Made by a program: the position numbers and the translations under genes
Shown here: positions 35,704 to 45,969 of the stretch, one piece after another
How positions within the stretch are numbered: the first letter of the stretch is position 1
Layout of the letters: every line of letters starts with the position of its first letter
The notes under the pieces: model-generated
The model's input: the letters and a program-made list of their open reading frames with translations, nothing else
What the model was told of the DNA's origin: nothing
Database searches by the model: none
Assembly (NCBI GenBank): GCA_002717245.1
Contig: PBCY01000019.1
Coordinates: 83,970-139,778, forward strand
From: Pelagibacteraceae bacterium
GTDB taxonomy: Bacteria > Pseudomonadota > Alphaproteobacteria > GCA-002720895
Direction: 5' to 3'
DNA: 55,809 bases

Positions 35704-36338
35704 GGAGATTTAATTCTCATACTTGCATTAACAGCAATACATATTCTTGGATTATCACCGTAATATGTTCTCACGCCGTGTCTAACATAACTAGGAAATA
35801 AATTCATCATACCTGTTTTAGGCTTAATAAGGTATTCTCCAGCTAATAATCCAGGAAAAAAAGATGTTAAATGTGATAAATTTGGATTGTACGCTTCAAA
35901 CAGTCCGCATTTACTTTCATCTAAATCATCTCCTGCATCAACATAATAAGTACCAGACCAAGTCGACATAGGATGAATATGTGCAATATTTGAATGTCCT
36001 TTTCTATTAACATTCGCCCATCCGTAAATATGAAAATCCATTGGGATAGTCTGTATAAAATCTAATTTTTTTGTTGATGCACTAATTAAATCTAAAAATA
36101 AATTATACACCTTCTCAATACTACTTCCGCCCCAACGAAAAAAATCTCCTTCTGATTGCCACCCCCCTTGATTACTTTTGTTTGTAGTTGGAGTATCTTT
36201 TTCTTTTTTTAAAATGATTTCTTTTAATTCTTTATTCATGTCACTTGTATCTTTTGTTTGATATTGAACTATTGGAAGAGAGAAAACATTCTCAAACTGT
36301 AATTTTGACTCATCAATATTACTATTTCCATTAGACAT
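35700..36338 (-). CDS. Putative 2-oxoglutarate/Fe(II)-dependent oxygenase (TIGR02466-like)
   Basis: 212-residue protein with the pattern of the TIGR02466 family: FENVFSLPIVQYQ at the start, then SNQGGWQSEGDFFRW and WANVNRKGHSNIAHIHPMSTWSGTYYVDAGDD, which supplies the HxH/D-like metal residues. KTGMMNLFPSYVRHGVRTYYGDNPRICIAVNAS supplies the distal His and the 2-oxoglutarate Arg. The substrate is unknown. It starts 1 bp after the fhs stop region, so it may be translated from an mRNA upstream on the same strand; fhs itself reads in the same direction. Confidence 0.75.
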   Translation of the reverse strand: MSNGNSNIDESKLQFENVFSLPIVQYQTKDTSDMNKELKEIILKKEKDTPTTNKSNQGGWQSEGDFFRWGGSSIEKVYNLFLDLISASTKKLDFIQTIPMDFHIYGWANVNRKGHSNIAHIHPMSTWSGTYYVDAGDDLDESKCGLFEAYNPNLSHLTSFFPGLLAGEYLIKPKTGMMNLFPSYVRHGVRTYYGDNPRICIAVNASMRIKSP

Positions 36339-38030
36339 TTAAAATAATCCTTGTATCAAACCTTTTTGATCTATATAAATTGATTCCGCTGCAGGCGTCT
36401 TAGGTAACCCAGGCATTAACATAATATCTCCACAAATCACAACTATAAACTCGGCTCCAGCAGAAATTCTTATTTCTTTTATAGGCAGATTATGTTCTTG
36501 CGGTAATCCTCCATTTTCAGGATCAGCTGTAAAACTGTATTGGGTTTTTGCAATACAAACAGGGAATTTTTCATATTTTGTTCCTTTTAAATCATTAAGT
36601 TGTTTTTTTGCGGTAGTACTTATTTCTAGTTCCTTAGCTCCATAAATTTCATTAGCAACTTTTTTTATTTTATCTTCTAAACTAATATTATCTTCATACA
36701 ATGTTTTAAAATTTGATTTAGTTGTTTCTAAAACATCAACCACTTCTTTAGCTAAATCTACTGCGCCATCTCCTCCAAATTCCCAATGTTTACTTGTTAT
36801 AGCTTTAATTCCTACTTTTTCACAAACATTTTTTACTACGTTCATTTCATCTTCTGTATCTGATACAAATGCATTAATCCCTACTACAATTGGTACTCCA
36901 TATTTTTTTAAATTCTCGATATGTTTTAATAAATTCTCAGATCCTTTTTTTACCGCTTCTACATTTTCTTTATTAAGATTGTCTTTATCTACTCCTCCAT
37001 GCATTTTTAAAGCTCTAATTGTAGCAACGAGAATAGAAGCATCCGGAGATAAATTAGCTTTTCTACATTTAATATCTAAAAATTTTTCTGCCCCTAAATC
37101 AGCACCAAATCCAGCTTCAGTAACTACATAATCAGATATTTTTAGAGCTGTTTTTGTAGCAATAATTGTGTTACATCCATGGGCAATATTACCAAAAGGT
37201 CCTCCGTGGACAAAAACCGGGTTATTTTCTAAACTTTGAATAATGTTAGGCTTTATAGCATCTTTTAATAAAACCAACATTGACCCAATTACTTTTAAAT
37301 CTTTTGCTAAAACAGGTTCTTTATCACTAGTATAACCAACTAGAATATTTCCCAATCTTCTTTCTAAATCTTTTATATCATTTGCCAATGTAAAAATTGC
37401 CATAATTTCTGATGCCGGAGTAATATTAAAACCATCTTCCCTTGGATATCCATTTCCTGGCCCTCCTATACTACAAACTATTTGTCTCAAAGCTCTATCG
37501 TTCATATCCATTGTTCTTTTCCAACTTACTCTTCTAGCATCAATTAAAGGTTCTTTTCTCCAATTTATATGATTATCAATTGCAGCAGATAATAAATTAT
37601 GTGCAGTACTTATTGCATGAAAATCTCCAGTAAAATGTAAATTTAAATCTTCCATTGGAACAGCCTGTGCTTTACCACCACCAGCGGCTCCGCCTTTCAT
37701 ACCAAAACAAGGCCCCAAACTTGGTTCTCTTATACAAACTGAAGAATTTTTTCCAATTTTTCTTAAAGCATCACCTAATCCTAAAGTTGTAGTTGTTTTT
37801 CCTTCTCCTGCTGGGGTTGGAGTTATAGCTGTTACTAAAATTAATTTACCATTCTTATTTTTTTCTAAAGTATTTATATAATCAAAATTAAGCTTTGTTT
37901 TATATTGGCCATACTGTTCTAAAAATTTTTCTGGTATATTTAATTTTTTTTCAGCTATATCTACAATACGCTGGAGTTTTGCTTCTCTAGCAATTTCAAT
38001 ATCACTTTTATATTTCTTGTTTTCTGTCAT
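36339..38030 (-). CDS. fhs: Formate-tetrahydrofolate ligase
   Basis: ATP-dependent synthesis of 10-formyltetrahydrofolate from formate, feeding one-carbon units to purines and serine interconversion; in marine alphaproteobacteria it also serves C1 oxidation pathways. Signature TPTPAGEGKTTTTLGLGDAL (about 70-90) is the nucleotide loop. FHAISTAHNLLSAAIDNH, RVSWKRTMDMNDRALR and FVHGGPFGNIAHGCN are all intact. The 563 residues are full length. It is the upstream partner of the oxygenase-like gene and divergent from pyrE across 26 bp. Confidence 0.96.
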   Translation of the reverse strand: MTENKKYKSDIEIAREAKLQRIVDIAEKKLNIPEKFLEQYGQYKTKLNFDYINTLEKNKNGKLILVTAITPTPAGEGKTTTTLGLGDALRKIGKNSSVCIREPSLGPCFGMKGGAAGGGKAQAVPMEDLNLHFTGDFHAISTAHNLLSAAIDNHINWRKEPLIDARRVSWKRTMDMNDRALRQIVCSIGGPGNGYPREDGFNITPASEIMAIFTLANDIKDLERRLGNILVGYTSDKEPVLAKDLKVIGSMLVLLKDAIKPNIIQSLENNPVFVHGGPFGNIAHGCNTIIATKTALKISDYVVTEAGFGADLGAEKFLDIKCRKANLSPDASILVATIRALKMHGGVDKDNLNKENVEAVKKGSENLLKHIENLKKYGVPIVVGINAFVSDTEDEMNVVKNVCEKVGIKAITSKHWEFGGDGAVDLAKEVVDVLETTKSNFKTLYEDNISLEDKIKKVANEIYGAKELEISTTAKKQLNDLKGTKYEKFPVCIAKTQYSFTADPENGGLPQEHNLPIKEIRISAGAEFIVVICGDIMLMPGLPKTPAAESIYIDQKGLIQGLF

Positions 38031-38056
38031 ATTAAAATAAATTAAATATATATTAT

Positions 38057-38686
38057 ATGAATTTTGATAATTTTAAAAATAAAACAGCAAAAATTCTTTT
38101 AGATATAAAAGCGATAAATATTCAAATAAAAAAACCTTTTAAACTAACCTCTGGCAAATTAAGCCCTGTTTATGTTGATTGTAGAAGAATTATAAGTCAT
38201 CTTAAAGAAAGAAGGTTGATAATAAATATGAGTTCTAAACTAATAAAAAAAAAAATAAATTTAAAAAAAATAAATTATATAGCTGGAGGAGAAACAGCTG
38301 GAATTCCTTATGCTTCTTGGATATCCGAAAAATTAAATAAACCAATGATTTATATTAGAAAAAAACCTAAAGGATTTGGAAAGTTATCACAAATTGAAGG
38401 TGAAATTAAAAAAAATGCAAATATATTGCTAGTTGAAGATTTATCAACTGATGGAAAAAGTAAAATTAATTTTTGTAATGCAATAAAAAAAGCAGGTGGA
38501 AAAATAAAAGATATTTTTGTTATATTTAATTACGGAATATACCCTGAAACAATTTTTAAACAAAATAACTTAAAAATTCATTCTTTAACTAATTGGAAAT
38601 TTGTAATAAAACATTTAAAAAAAAATAAAACTTTTAAAAATAAAGAAATATTAGTAATTGAAAAATTTTTATCAAAACAAAACTAA
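38057..38686 (+). CDS. pyrE: Orotate phosphoribosyltransferase
   Basis: Joins orotate to PRPP to form orotidine 5'-phosphate in pyrimidine synthesis. Motifs: [17 protein letters not shown] (about 27-44), [32 protein letters not shown], and the PRPP loop [13 protein letters not shown]. The usual TGT is replaced by DGKS with the two preceding acids kept, a normal variant in the alphaproteobacterial form. It has 209 residues. Convergent with thiG, overlapping by 4 nt. Confidence 0.9.
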   Translation: MNFDNFKNKTAKILLDIKAINIQIKKPFKLTSGKLSPVYVDCRRIISHLKERRLIINMSSKLIKKKINLKKINYIAGGETAGIPYASWISEKLNKPMIYIRKKPKGFGKLSQIEGEIKKNANILLVEDLSTDGKSKINFCNAIKKAGGKIKDIFVIFNYGIYPETIFKQNNLKIHSLTNWKFVIKHLKKNKTFKNKEILVIEKFLSKQN

Positions 38687-39462
38687 TTTTTTTTTATCAA
38701 ACTAATTTTTCCACTATTTGTTGTTGAATTCTTAGCAAATGATTTTGGAATTCTTCCTGCTAAAAAAGCACTTCTTCCTGCTTCAATAGCTTTTGACATT
38801 GCACTTGCCATTAATATTGGATCATCTGCTTCTGCGACAGCTGTATTTAATAAAACTCCATCACAGCCAAGTTCCATTGCTATAGCAGCATCTGAAGCAG
38901 TCCCAACACCTGCATCTATAATTACTGGAACAGTTGATTTCTCTACAATTATTTTAATATTATTTTTATTAAGCACTCCTAAGCCTGATCCAATAGGAGC
39001 TGCTAAGGGCATGACAGCAGCACATCCTATATCTTCTAATTTCTTACAAACTAGTGGGTCATCAGTACAATAAGGTAAAACATTAAATTTTTTCTTTACT
39101 AATTCTTTTGCTGCAGGAATAAGATTTTCTGTATCAGGCAATAAATCTTCATCATTTCCAATAACTTCAAGTTTAACAAAATTAGTTTTTAATGCTTCTC
39201 TGGCTAATTCAGCAGTTAAAACCGCTTCTTTAACAGTGTAACAACCAGCGGTATTTGGTAAAATAAAATATTTTTTTTTTAAAATATCTACAATATTTTC
39301 ATTATATTTTTTTAAACTTATTCTTCTAATTGCAACAGTTACAATTTCGGTTTTAGCAATTTTTAATGACTCAAGCATTACTTGATAATTTGGATACCTA
39401 GAAGTACCCATTAATAATCTTGATTTAAATTTTTTTTTAGCTATCAAAAAAAAATCATCCAT
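38683..39462 (-). CDS. thiG: Thiazole synthase
   Basis: Builds the thiazole phosphate of thiamine from 1-deoxyxylulose 5-phosphate, dehydroglycine and ThiS thiocarboxylate. TIM barrel with [17 protein letters not shown], the Schiff-base lysine in [56 protein letters not shown]. It has 259 residues. It is the third gene of a thiO-thiS-thiG operon (4 bp after thiS). Confidence 0.95.
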   Translation of the reverse strand: MDDFFLIAKKKFKSRLLMGTSRYPNYQVMLESLKIAKTEIVTVAIRRISLKKYNENIVDILKKKYFILPNTAGCYTVKEAVLTAELAREALKTNFVKLEVIGNDEDLLPDTENLIPAAKELVKKKFNVLPYCTDDPLVCKKLEDIGCAAVMPLAAPIGSGLGVLNKNNIKIIVEKSTVPVIIDAGVGTASDAAIAMELGCDGVLLNTAVAEADDPILMASAMSKAIEAGRSAFLAGRIPKSFAKNSTTNSGKISLIKKN

Positions 39463-39466
39463 TTAT

Positions 39467-39673
39467 TTATCCTCCTTTTAAAGGATGAACTATTTCAATT
39501 ATATCACCAGTCTTTATTTTAAAATTTTTCCAATTATTTTTTTCAACTACTTCTTCATTTACCGCAATAGCAATAGTTCTTTTTTTTACTATATTAATTT
39601 CATTTAAAACTTTTAATAAAGTTTCAGATAAACAAGAATATTTTTTTCCGTTAATAGTTATTATTTTTTTCAT
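39467..39673 (-). CDS. thiS: Sulfur carrier protein ThiS
   Basis: Ubiquitin-like carrier whose C-terminal glycine thiocarboxylate supplies sulfur to the thiazole. The 68-residue protein ends HPLKGG, the required Gly-Gly terminus, and the beta-grasp pattern (ITINGKKYSC…TIAIAVNEEVVEKNNW…GDIIEIVHPL) is clear. It lies 2 bp after thiO. The ThiF-like adenylating enzyme is not in the window. Confidence 0.95.
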   Translation of the reverse strand: MKKIITINGKKYSCLSETLLKVLNEINIVKKRTIAIAVNEEVVEKNNWKNFKIKTGDIIEIVHPLKGG

Positions 39674-39675
39674 TA

Positions 39676-40794
39676 TTAAATTATAAATCTTCCTGGTTTT
39701 AAATTATTAAAATCATTCTCTATTTTACCTTTTAAATAATAATTTTGTATAACGTTAGAAGTTAAAGGTGCTAAAAGTATGCCATTTCTATGATGTCCAG
39801 TTGCATATATTAATCCTTTTATTTTTTTTGAAGGTCCAATAATTGGGGCTTCATCTCTTGTTGTAGGTCTTAAACCAGACCATGACTCAACAATTTGTAA
39901 ATCTTCTATTGCAGGCAATATATCTCTAGCAATCTTTAATAAATTATAGACACCTCCAGCTGTCAAATTTTTATCAAACCCCATTTCTTCCTCAGTAGCG
40001 CCAATAATTAAATCGCCATTATCTCTAGGAACTAAATAAACGTTTTCTCTCCATAAAATATGTTGTAAAAATGATAATTTTTTTGGAACTTTAAGACAAA
40101 TTATTTGTCCTTTTACTGGTCTTATAGGTGCTTCATTTAATTCAATATTATTAATTTTATTTGTCCATGCACCAGAACAAATAATTATATCTTTTGTTTT
40201 AATTGTTTCTTTTGTCTTTGTTCTTATACCAACAACTTGATTTCTGCTAGTAATTATTTCTTTAACTTCTGTATTTTCTTTAAAAATACATTTTTTTTTA
40301 TTTTTTTTTAAGATTGTTATTAAAGCATCAATCATATATCTATTATTTACGTGATGATCGTCCGGAGAAAAAAAGCCAGATATTATATTATTAGAAACAA
40401 ATGGTTCTTTCTTTCTAATATCATCTCCTTTAAGCCAACTAATATTAATATTATTTTTTTTTAAAAAATTATAATTATTCTTTAATTTTTTTTCTTCATA
40501 ATGATCGCAAGCAACCATTATTGTTCCTTCTTTTCTATAGCCAATACTTTTTCCAGACTTGTTCTCAAGTTCCTGAGCAAATTTAGGCCATGCACAATGA
40601 CTTTTTTCAAAAATAGGTAATAATTTTTTTTCACTTGGTCTTAAATCTAACCTTCCGGATAACATTCCAGCGGCTGCCCAGCTAGCTTCTTTACCCAAAT
40701 TATTCTTATCAACAATTATTACTTTTTTTCCAATGCTTGTTAATCGCCAAGCGATCGTCAAGCCTATTATTCCGCCTCCAATTATTAAAACCAT
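39676..40794 (-). CDS. thiO: Glycine oxidase
   Basis: FAD enzyme oxidising glycine to dehydroglycine for thiazole formation. The N-terminal dinucleotide fold is IIGGGIIGLTIAWRL (3-17), followed by KEASWAAAGMLSGR with the FAD-contacting region. The C-terminal substrate/FAD motif SWSGLRPTTRDEAPIIGPS...YATGHHRNGILLAP is intact. It has 372 residues. It is the first gene of thiO-thiS-thiG. The 65-bp gap to hemA has no room for a TPP riboswitch and none is visible. Confidence 0.93.
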   Translation of the reverse strand: MVLIIGGGIIGLTIAWRLTSIGKKVIIVDKNNLGKEASWAAAGMLSGRLDLRPSEKKLLPIFEKSHCAWPKFAQELENKSGKSIGYRKEGTIMVACDHYEEKKLKNNYNFLKKNNINISWLKGDDIRKKEPFVSNNIISGFFSPDDHHVNNRYMIDALITILKKNKKKCIFKENTEVKEIITSRNQVVGIRTKTKETIKTKDIIICSGAWTNKINNIELNEAPIRPVKGQIICLKVPKKLSFLQHILWRENVYLVPRDNGDLIIGATEEEMGFDKNLTAGGVYNLLKIARDILPAIEDLQIVESWSGLRPTTRDEAPIIGPSKKIKGLIYATGHHRNGILLAPLTSNVIQNYYLKGKIENDFNNLKPGRFII

Positions 40795-40859
40795 TGTCGT
40801 ATGTTAAAGTTATGTTACATTATTATCCAACTTAATAATTATATATTTTTTTATACATA

Positions 40860-42071
40860 ATGGACTATAAAAAATTTTTTTCTAATTCAATAGATGCTTT
40901 AAAAAAGTCTGGAGAATATAGAATTTTTAGAGACATTGGAAGAATATCAGGTTCTTTTCCTAACGCAAAATATAACGATTTAATTAGAAAAAAAAATATA
41001 ATTGTTTGGTGTAGCAATGATTATTTAGGTATGGGACAACATCCATTTGTAATAGAGGCAATAGAAAGAACTATGAAAGAAATTGGTGGTGGGTCTGGTG
41101 GCACAAGAAATATATCAGGGACAAATCATTATCATATTGCTTTAGAAAATTTGATCTCTGAAATACATGAGAAAGAAGCTTCTTTAATTTTTACGTCTGG
41201 TTATGTTGCAAATGATTCTGCATTAAGCATTTTAGGATCAAAATTAAAAGATTGTGCAATATTTTCTGATGAAAAAAATCATGCTTCAATGATAAACGGT
41301 ATAAGAAATAGTAAAGCTGAAAAATTTATTTTCAAACATAATGATTCCAAACATTTAGAAGAACTTTTAAAAAAAGTTGATGTCAATAGACCAAAAATAA
41401 TAGTTTTTGAATCTGTTTACTCAATGGATGGTGATTTTACTCCAATTGAAAAGTTTGTAAATCTTGCAAAAAAATATAATGCATTAACATATCTTGATGA
41501 AGTACATGCGGTAGGCTTGTATGGTTCATATGGTGGCGGAGTTGCACAAGAACAAAAAATAATGCATGAAATTGATATTATAAATGGTACCTTAGCAAAA
41601 GCTTTTGGTCTAATAGGAGGATATATATCTTCTAATAGAAATATTATTGATTTTGTAAGAAGTTACTCTCCAGGATTTATATTTACAACTTCAATTCCTC
41701 CTGCTATTGCAGCTGGTGCTATAGCAAGTATTAATTATGTTAAAAATAATCAACAACTAAGATCTAAATTAAAAGAAAAATGCTTATTAATTAAAGAAAA
41801 GTTATTAGCAGCAAACATTCCTTTTTTAAAGACTAAAAGTCATATAATTCCATTAATTATAGGAGATAGTAAATTATGTAAAAAAGCTGCTGATGAATTA
41901 TTAGAAAAACATAATGTTTATTTGCAGCCAATAAATTACCCTACTGTCCCTAGAGGTGAAGAAAGATTAAGAATAACTCCTTCCCCATTGCACACTGATC
42001 AAATGATAGATGACCTAATAAATGCTCTTATATTTACTTGGAAAAAATTAAAATTAAACAAAGCGGCTTAA
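40860..42071 (+). CDS. hemA: 5-aminolevulinate synthase
   Basis: PLP enzyme condensing glycine and succinyl-CoA, the C4 entry to tetrapyrroles that is diagnostic of alphaproteobacteria. N-terminal YRIFRDIGRISGSFPNA (about 20-37) is characteristic of ALAS rather than BioF. His141, LDEVHAVG at 212-219 and the PLP lysine Lys247 (GTLAKAFG) are present, with PTVPRGEERLRITPSPLH at the C-terminus. It has 403 residues. Followed 54 bp later by fabI, and divergent from thiO. Confidence 0.96.
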   Translation: MDYKKFFSNSIDALKKSGEYRIFRDIGRISGSFPNAKYNDLIRKKNIIVWCSNDYLGMGQHPFVIEAIERTMKEIGGGSGGTRNISGTNHYHIALENLISEIHEKEASLIFTSGYVANDSALSILGSKLKDCAIFSDEKNHASMINGIRNSKAEKFIFKHNDSKHLEELLKKVDVNRPKIIVFESVYSMDGDFTPIEKFVNLAKKYNALTYLDEVHAVGLYGSYGGGVAQEQKIMHEIDIINGTLAKAFGLIGGYISSNRNIIDFVRSYSPGFIFTTSIPPAIAAGAIASINYVKNNQQLRSKLKEKCLLIKEKLLAANIPFLKTKSHIIPLIIGDSKLCKKAADELLEKHNVYLQPINYPTVPRGEERLRITPSPLHTDQMIDDLINALIFTWKKLKLNKAA

Positions 42072-42104
42072 AAAATATACTAAAATTAAATTATAAAATT
42101 ATTA

Positions 42105-42122
42105 TCTATTATTTATAATAGA
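42105..42122. repeat. Perfect 8-bp-arm inverted repeat just before fabI
   Basis: The arms TCTATTAT and ATAATAGA are exact reverse complements separated by TT, ending 3 bp before the fabI ATG at 42126. Such a site could be a repressor operator or a hairpin over the ribosome-binding region. Being entirely AT-rich except for one G/C pair, it may also be chance. Confidence 0.4.
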
Positions 42123-42125
42123 ATT

Positions 42126-42938
42126 ATGAATATTTCTTCATTAATGAAAGATAAAAAAGGATTAATTATGGGTGTTGCCAATGATAGATCAATAGCCTGG
42201 GCAATAGCTAAAACTTTACATAAATCAGGAGCGCAAGTAGCTTTAGCATATCAAGGAGAAGCTTTAAAAAAAAGAGTTTACCCTTTAGCAGATGAAATTA
42301 AATCTCCTTTAATTCTGGAATGCAATGTAGAAGATGAAAAAGATATTATTAAAATGTTTAAAGAAATTAAAAAAAAATGGAAAAGTATTGATTTTATAGT
42401 CCATGCTATTGCATTCTCAAATAGAGAAGAATTAAAAGGAAAATATTTGAATACATCAAAAGAAAATTTTAAAAAAACCTTAGATGTATCATGTTATTCT
42501 TTTACCTCGGTAGCAAGAGAAGCAAGTAAAATTATGAATAATGGAGGATCGTTACTAACCTTATCTTATTTTGGATCCGAAAAATTTATGCCTCATTATA
42601 ATGTTATGGGTATTGCAAAATCTGCTTTAGAAGCAAGTATAAAATATTTAGCAAAAGATTTAGGTAAAAAAAAAATTAGAGTAAATGCTTTATCGCCTGG
42701 GCCTATAAAAACTCTTGCTGCATCAGCAATAGGAGACTTTAGCTACATTCTAAAATGGAATGAAAATAATTCTCCTCTAAAAAGAAATATTACATTAGAT
42801 GACATATCAGGTTCAGCAATATATCTTTTAAGTGATCTTTCTTCTGGAGTTACTGGAGAAATTCATCACGTTGATTCAGGATATAATATAATAGGCATGA
42901 AAGATACAGATTCGCCTGATATATTTGAAAAAAAATAA
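42126..42938 (+). CDS. fabI: Enoyl-[acyl-carrier-protein] reductase (NADH)
   Basis: Last step of each fatty acid elongation cycle. It is an SDR-type enzyme: [20 protein letters not shown] (10-29) for NAD binding, then active-site Tyr148, Tyr158 and Lys165 in the Y-x6-K arrangement of classical FabI ([19 protein letters not shown]). [18 protein letters not shown] follows, and the C-terminus is [14 protein letters not shown]. It has 270 residues. It is 2 bp before aroC, in a hemA-fabI-aroC plus-strand run. Confidence 0.95.
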   Translation: MNISSLMKDKKGLIMGVANDRSIAWAIAKTLHKSGAQVALAYQGEALKKRVYPLADEIKSPLILECNVEDEKDIIKMFKEIKKKWKSIDFIVHAIAFSNREELKGKYLNTSKENFKKTLDVSCYSFTSVAREASKIMNNGGSLLTLSYFGSEKFMPHYNVMGIAKSALEASIKYLAKDLGKKKIRVNALSPGPIKTLAASAIGDFSYILKWNENNSPLKRNITLDDISGSAIYLLSDLSSGVTGEIHHVDSGYNIIGMKDTDSPDIFEKK

Positions 42939-42940
42939 AA

Positions 42941-44026
42941 ATGCCAGGAAATAGTTTCGGAAAAATATTTAAATTTAGTACTTGGGGTGAAAGTCATGGG
43001 CCTGCTATTGGGTGTACTTTAGATGGCGTACCATCAAAAATAAAAATTACAGAAAAAGAAATACAATATTATCTAAACCAAAGAAAGCCTGGAAATAGCA
43101 AATTTGTTACCCAAAGAAAAGAAAAAGATAAAATAAAAATATTGTCTGGAGTATTCAATAATTTCACAACAGGAACTCCTATATCTTTTATAATTTATAA
43201 TGAAGATCAAAAATCAAAGGATTACGAAAAAATAAAAAATAAATTTAGACCAGGGCATGCTGATTATACTTATCAAGAAAAATATGGTATTCGTGATTAT
43301 AGAGGTGGGGGAAGGTCTTCTGCGAGAGAAACTGCTATGAGAGTGGCTGCTGGTGCAATAGCAAGAAAAATATTATCAAAAAAATTAGGTAAAAATTTTT
43401 CTATTAAAGGAGCTTTAATTCAAATGGGGTCTTTACATATAAATAGAGATAATTGGAACTGGGATTTTGTAAAAAAAAATCCCTTTTGGTGTCCTGATAA
43501 ACAAATGGTAAAAATTTGGGAAAATTATTTAACTCAAATTAGAAAAAATGGGTCATCTGTAGGAGCAATAATTGAATTACAAGCTACTGGGATCCCAGTT
43601 GGATTAGGTGAACCAGTATATGATAAATTAGATGCTGATATTGCAAAAGGTTTAATGAGTATAAACGCAGTTAAAGGAGTAGAAATTGGTAGCGGATTTG
43701 CTTCTGCTTTTATACCAGGAGAAGAAAGTTCAGATGAAATGTTTTTAAAAAAAGGTAAAGTAGAATTTAAATCAAACCATGCAGGTGGTATATTAGGAGG
43801 TATTTCATCAGGACAAAATATAATTACAAGATTTGTTGTAAAGCCTACAAGTTCAATATTAAAAACAAAAAAAACAATAACAAATAAATTAAAAAAAACA
43901 TCAATTTCAGTTGGCGGTAGACATGATCCGTGTGTTGGAATAAGAGCCGTTCCTATTGGTGAAGCAATGCTAGCATGTATTTTAGCTGATCATTTTTTAA
44001 GAAACAAAATTTTTCAATCAGAATAA
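42941..44026 (+). CDS. aroC: Chorismate synthase
   Basis: Final shikimate-pathway step, FMN-dependent conversion of EPSP to chorismate. Signatures: [29 protein letters not shown] (4-32), the second motif [39 protein letters not shown] (about 104-143), and the third, [18 protein letters not shown], near the C-terminus. The 361 residues are normal. It ends 1 bp before the convergent dxs stop. Confidence 0.96.
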   Translation: MPGNSFGKIFKFSTWGESHGPAIGCTLDGVPSKIKITEKEIQYYLNQRKPGNSKFVTQRKEKDKIKILSGVFNNFTTGTPISFIIYNEDQKSKDYEKIKNKFRPGHADYTYQEKYGIRDYRGGGRSSARETAMRVAAGAIARKILSKKLGKNFSIKGALIQMGSLHINRDNWNWDFVKKNPFWCPDKQMVKIWENYLTQIRKNGSSVGAIIELQATGIPVGLGEPVYDKLDADIAKGLMSINAVKGVEIGSGFASAFIPGEESSDEMFLKKGKVEFKSNHAGGILGGISSGQNIITRFVVKPTSSILKTKKTITNKLKKTSISVGGRHDPCVGIRAVPIGEAMLACILADHFLRNKIFQSE

Positions 44027-44027
44027 A

Positions 44028-45950
44028 TCAAGCTAAATCTATTTCTTTTTTTGAATAATTACTTCCAAGTGTCTGTAATGCACAATAAGCAATATCTTTA
44101 GCTAAAAGATTAGCTTCTTCGTATTGCTCTTCAGGTTTTCCGTGAGGTAAAAAGATATCTGGAAAAAATAAAGATCTAAATTTTAATGAACCATCTAGCA
44201 AAGTTTCATCACTTAAAAATTTTGCTACATGAGAAGAAAACCCTCCAATTGATCCCTCTTCAACTGTTATAAGAGTTTCATGCTCAATAGCTAACTGTTT
44301 TATTAATTTCGTATCAAGTGGTTTACAAAATCTTGCATCAACAATAGTGGTTGATAAACCTTTCGCGTTTAAAATATCAGCTGCTGCTATACACTCATAT
44401 AATCTTGCGCCGTATGACAATATAGCGATTTTACTTCCTTCATTTATAATTCTTCCTTTCCCAATTTCTAGTGGTATTCCTTCAGTAGGTATTTGAACTC
44501 CGATACCATCACCTCTAGGATATCTAAAAGCTGATGGACGATCATTAATTTGACAAGCTGTAGCCACCATATGAACTAATTCTGACTCATCTGATGGAGC
44601 CATTAAAACAAAATTTGGTAAACATCCTAAATAAGTGATATCAAAAGATCCTGCATGAGTTGCTCCATCTGCACCTACTTGTCCAGCTCTATCCATTGCA
44701 AAACGAACTGGTAATTTCTGGATTGCGACATCGTGAACAACTTGGTCATATGCTCTTTGCAAAAAAGTGGAATAAATTGTAGCAAATGGTTTAAAACCTT
44801 CAGTAGCAAGACCAGCGGCAAATGTTACTGCATGTTGTTCAGCAATTCCTACATCAAAACTTCTATTTGGAAATTCTTTTTGAAACAAATCTACGCCTGT
44901 TCCTCCTGGCATAGCTGCTGTAATTGCAACAACCTTTTTATCTTTTTTAGCCTCATTTATTAAACTATTTGCATAAACTTTTGTATAAGAAGGAGCTTTA
45001 GATTCTGATTTTTGCTGTACTCCTGTTGCTACATTAAATTTTCCTACTCCATGATATTTATCATCTGATTTCTCTGCAGGTTCGTATCCTTTACCTTTTT
45101 TTGTAACACAATGAATTAAAATTGGTCCTTTCTTATATTTTTTTGCATTTTCTAAAACTGGAATTAATGTATTCAAATTATGTCCATCTACAGGTCCTAC
45201 ATAAAAAAAACCTAATTCCTCGAAAAGTGTTCCTCCGGTTACAATACCTCTTGCAAATTCTTCTGCTTTTTTTGCAGCTTTGCCAATTCTATCTGGAAAT
45301 GTTTTTGAAACAATTTTTCCTCCTAAATCTTTTACAGATTGATAAGTGCCTGATGAAATTAGTTTTGAAAGATAATTGCTAAGCGCTCCTACTGGAGGAG
45401 CAATAGACATATCGTTATCATTTAAAATAACAACTAACCTAGATTTTTGTGAACCTGCATTATTCATTGCTTCATAAGCCATACCTCCGCTCATTGCTCC
45501 ATCACCAACAACACAAATTACATTATTTTTTTTTTTCATTAAATCCCTAGCTATAGCCATACCAAGTCCTGAAGACATAGCAGTTGATGCATGCGCTGCT
45601 CCAAACGGATCATATTCGCTTTCAGTTCTTTTAGTAAATCCATAAAGGCCATTTTTTTGTCTAAGAGTTCTTATTCTATCTCTTCTGCCAGTTAAAATTT
45701 TGTGCGGATAAGCTTGATGACCAACATCCCATACAAGTCTATCTTTAGGTGTATTAAATACGTAATGGATAGCAACGGTTAATTCTATAACTCCCAAACT
45801 TGCTCCCAAATGACCGCCTGTCACTGAAACAGCATCGACAGTTTCTTTTCTTAATTCATCTGCTAAATCAGTTAATTTATCTTTTGATAATTTTCTTAAA
45901 TCTGCAGGAAAATTTATTTCGTCTAACAAAGGTTTATTGTCTGATACCAT
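44028..45950 (-). CDS. dxs: 1-deoxy-D-xylulose-5-phosphate synthase
   Basis: Thiamine-dependent first step of the MEP isoprenoid route, also supplying PdxJ and ThiG. Motifs: [35 protein letters not shown], the ThDP-binding [18 protein letters not shown]...[13 protein letters not shown], and the transketolase-like pyrimidine part with [17 protein letters not shown] and [18 protein letters not shown]. It has 640 residues. It is the last gene of the HDAC-xseB-ispA-dxs operon. Confidence 0.97.
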   Translation of the reverse strand: MVSDNKPLLDEINFPADLRKLSKDKLTDLADELRKETVDAVSVTGGHLGASLGVIELTVAIHYVFNTPKDRLVWDVGHQAYPHKILTGRRDRIRTLRQKNGLYGFTKRTESEYDPFGAAHASTAMSSGLGMAIARDLMKKKNNVICVVGDGAMSGGMAYEAMNNAGSQKSRLVVILNDNDMSIAPPVGALSNYLSKLISSGTYQSVKDLGGKIVSKTFPDRIGKAAKKAEEFARGIVTGGTLFEELGFFYVGPVDGHNLNTLIPVLENAKKYKKGPILIHCVTKKGKGYEPAEKSDDKYHGVGKFNVATGVQQKSESKAPSYTKVYANSLINEAKKDKKVVAITAAMPGGTGVDLFQKEFPNRSFDVGIAEQHAVTFAAGLATEGFKPFATIYSTFLQRAYDQVVHDVAIQKLPVRFAMDRAGQVGADGATHAGSFDITYLGCLPNFVLMAPSDESELVHMVATACQINDRPSAFRYPRGDGIGVQIPTEGIPLEIGKGRIINEGSKIAILSYGARLYECIAAADILNAKGLSTTIVDARFCKPLDTKLIKQLAIEHETLITVEEGSIGGFSSHVAKFLSDETLLDGSLKFRSLFFPDIFLPHGKPEEQYEEANLLAKDIAYCALQTLGSNYSKKEIDLA

Positions 45951-45969
45951 AGATGAATATTATATTAAA

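Noticed and set aside
34597-36338. Surface polysaccharide island
   Set aside because: A single glycosyltransferase without export, polymerase or other transferase genes; base use matches neighbours.
40795-40859. TPP riboswitch before thiO
   Set aside because: Only 65 bp are available, and no conserved THI-box sequence such as CUGAGA is present on the relevant strand.
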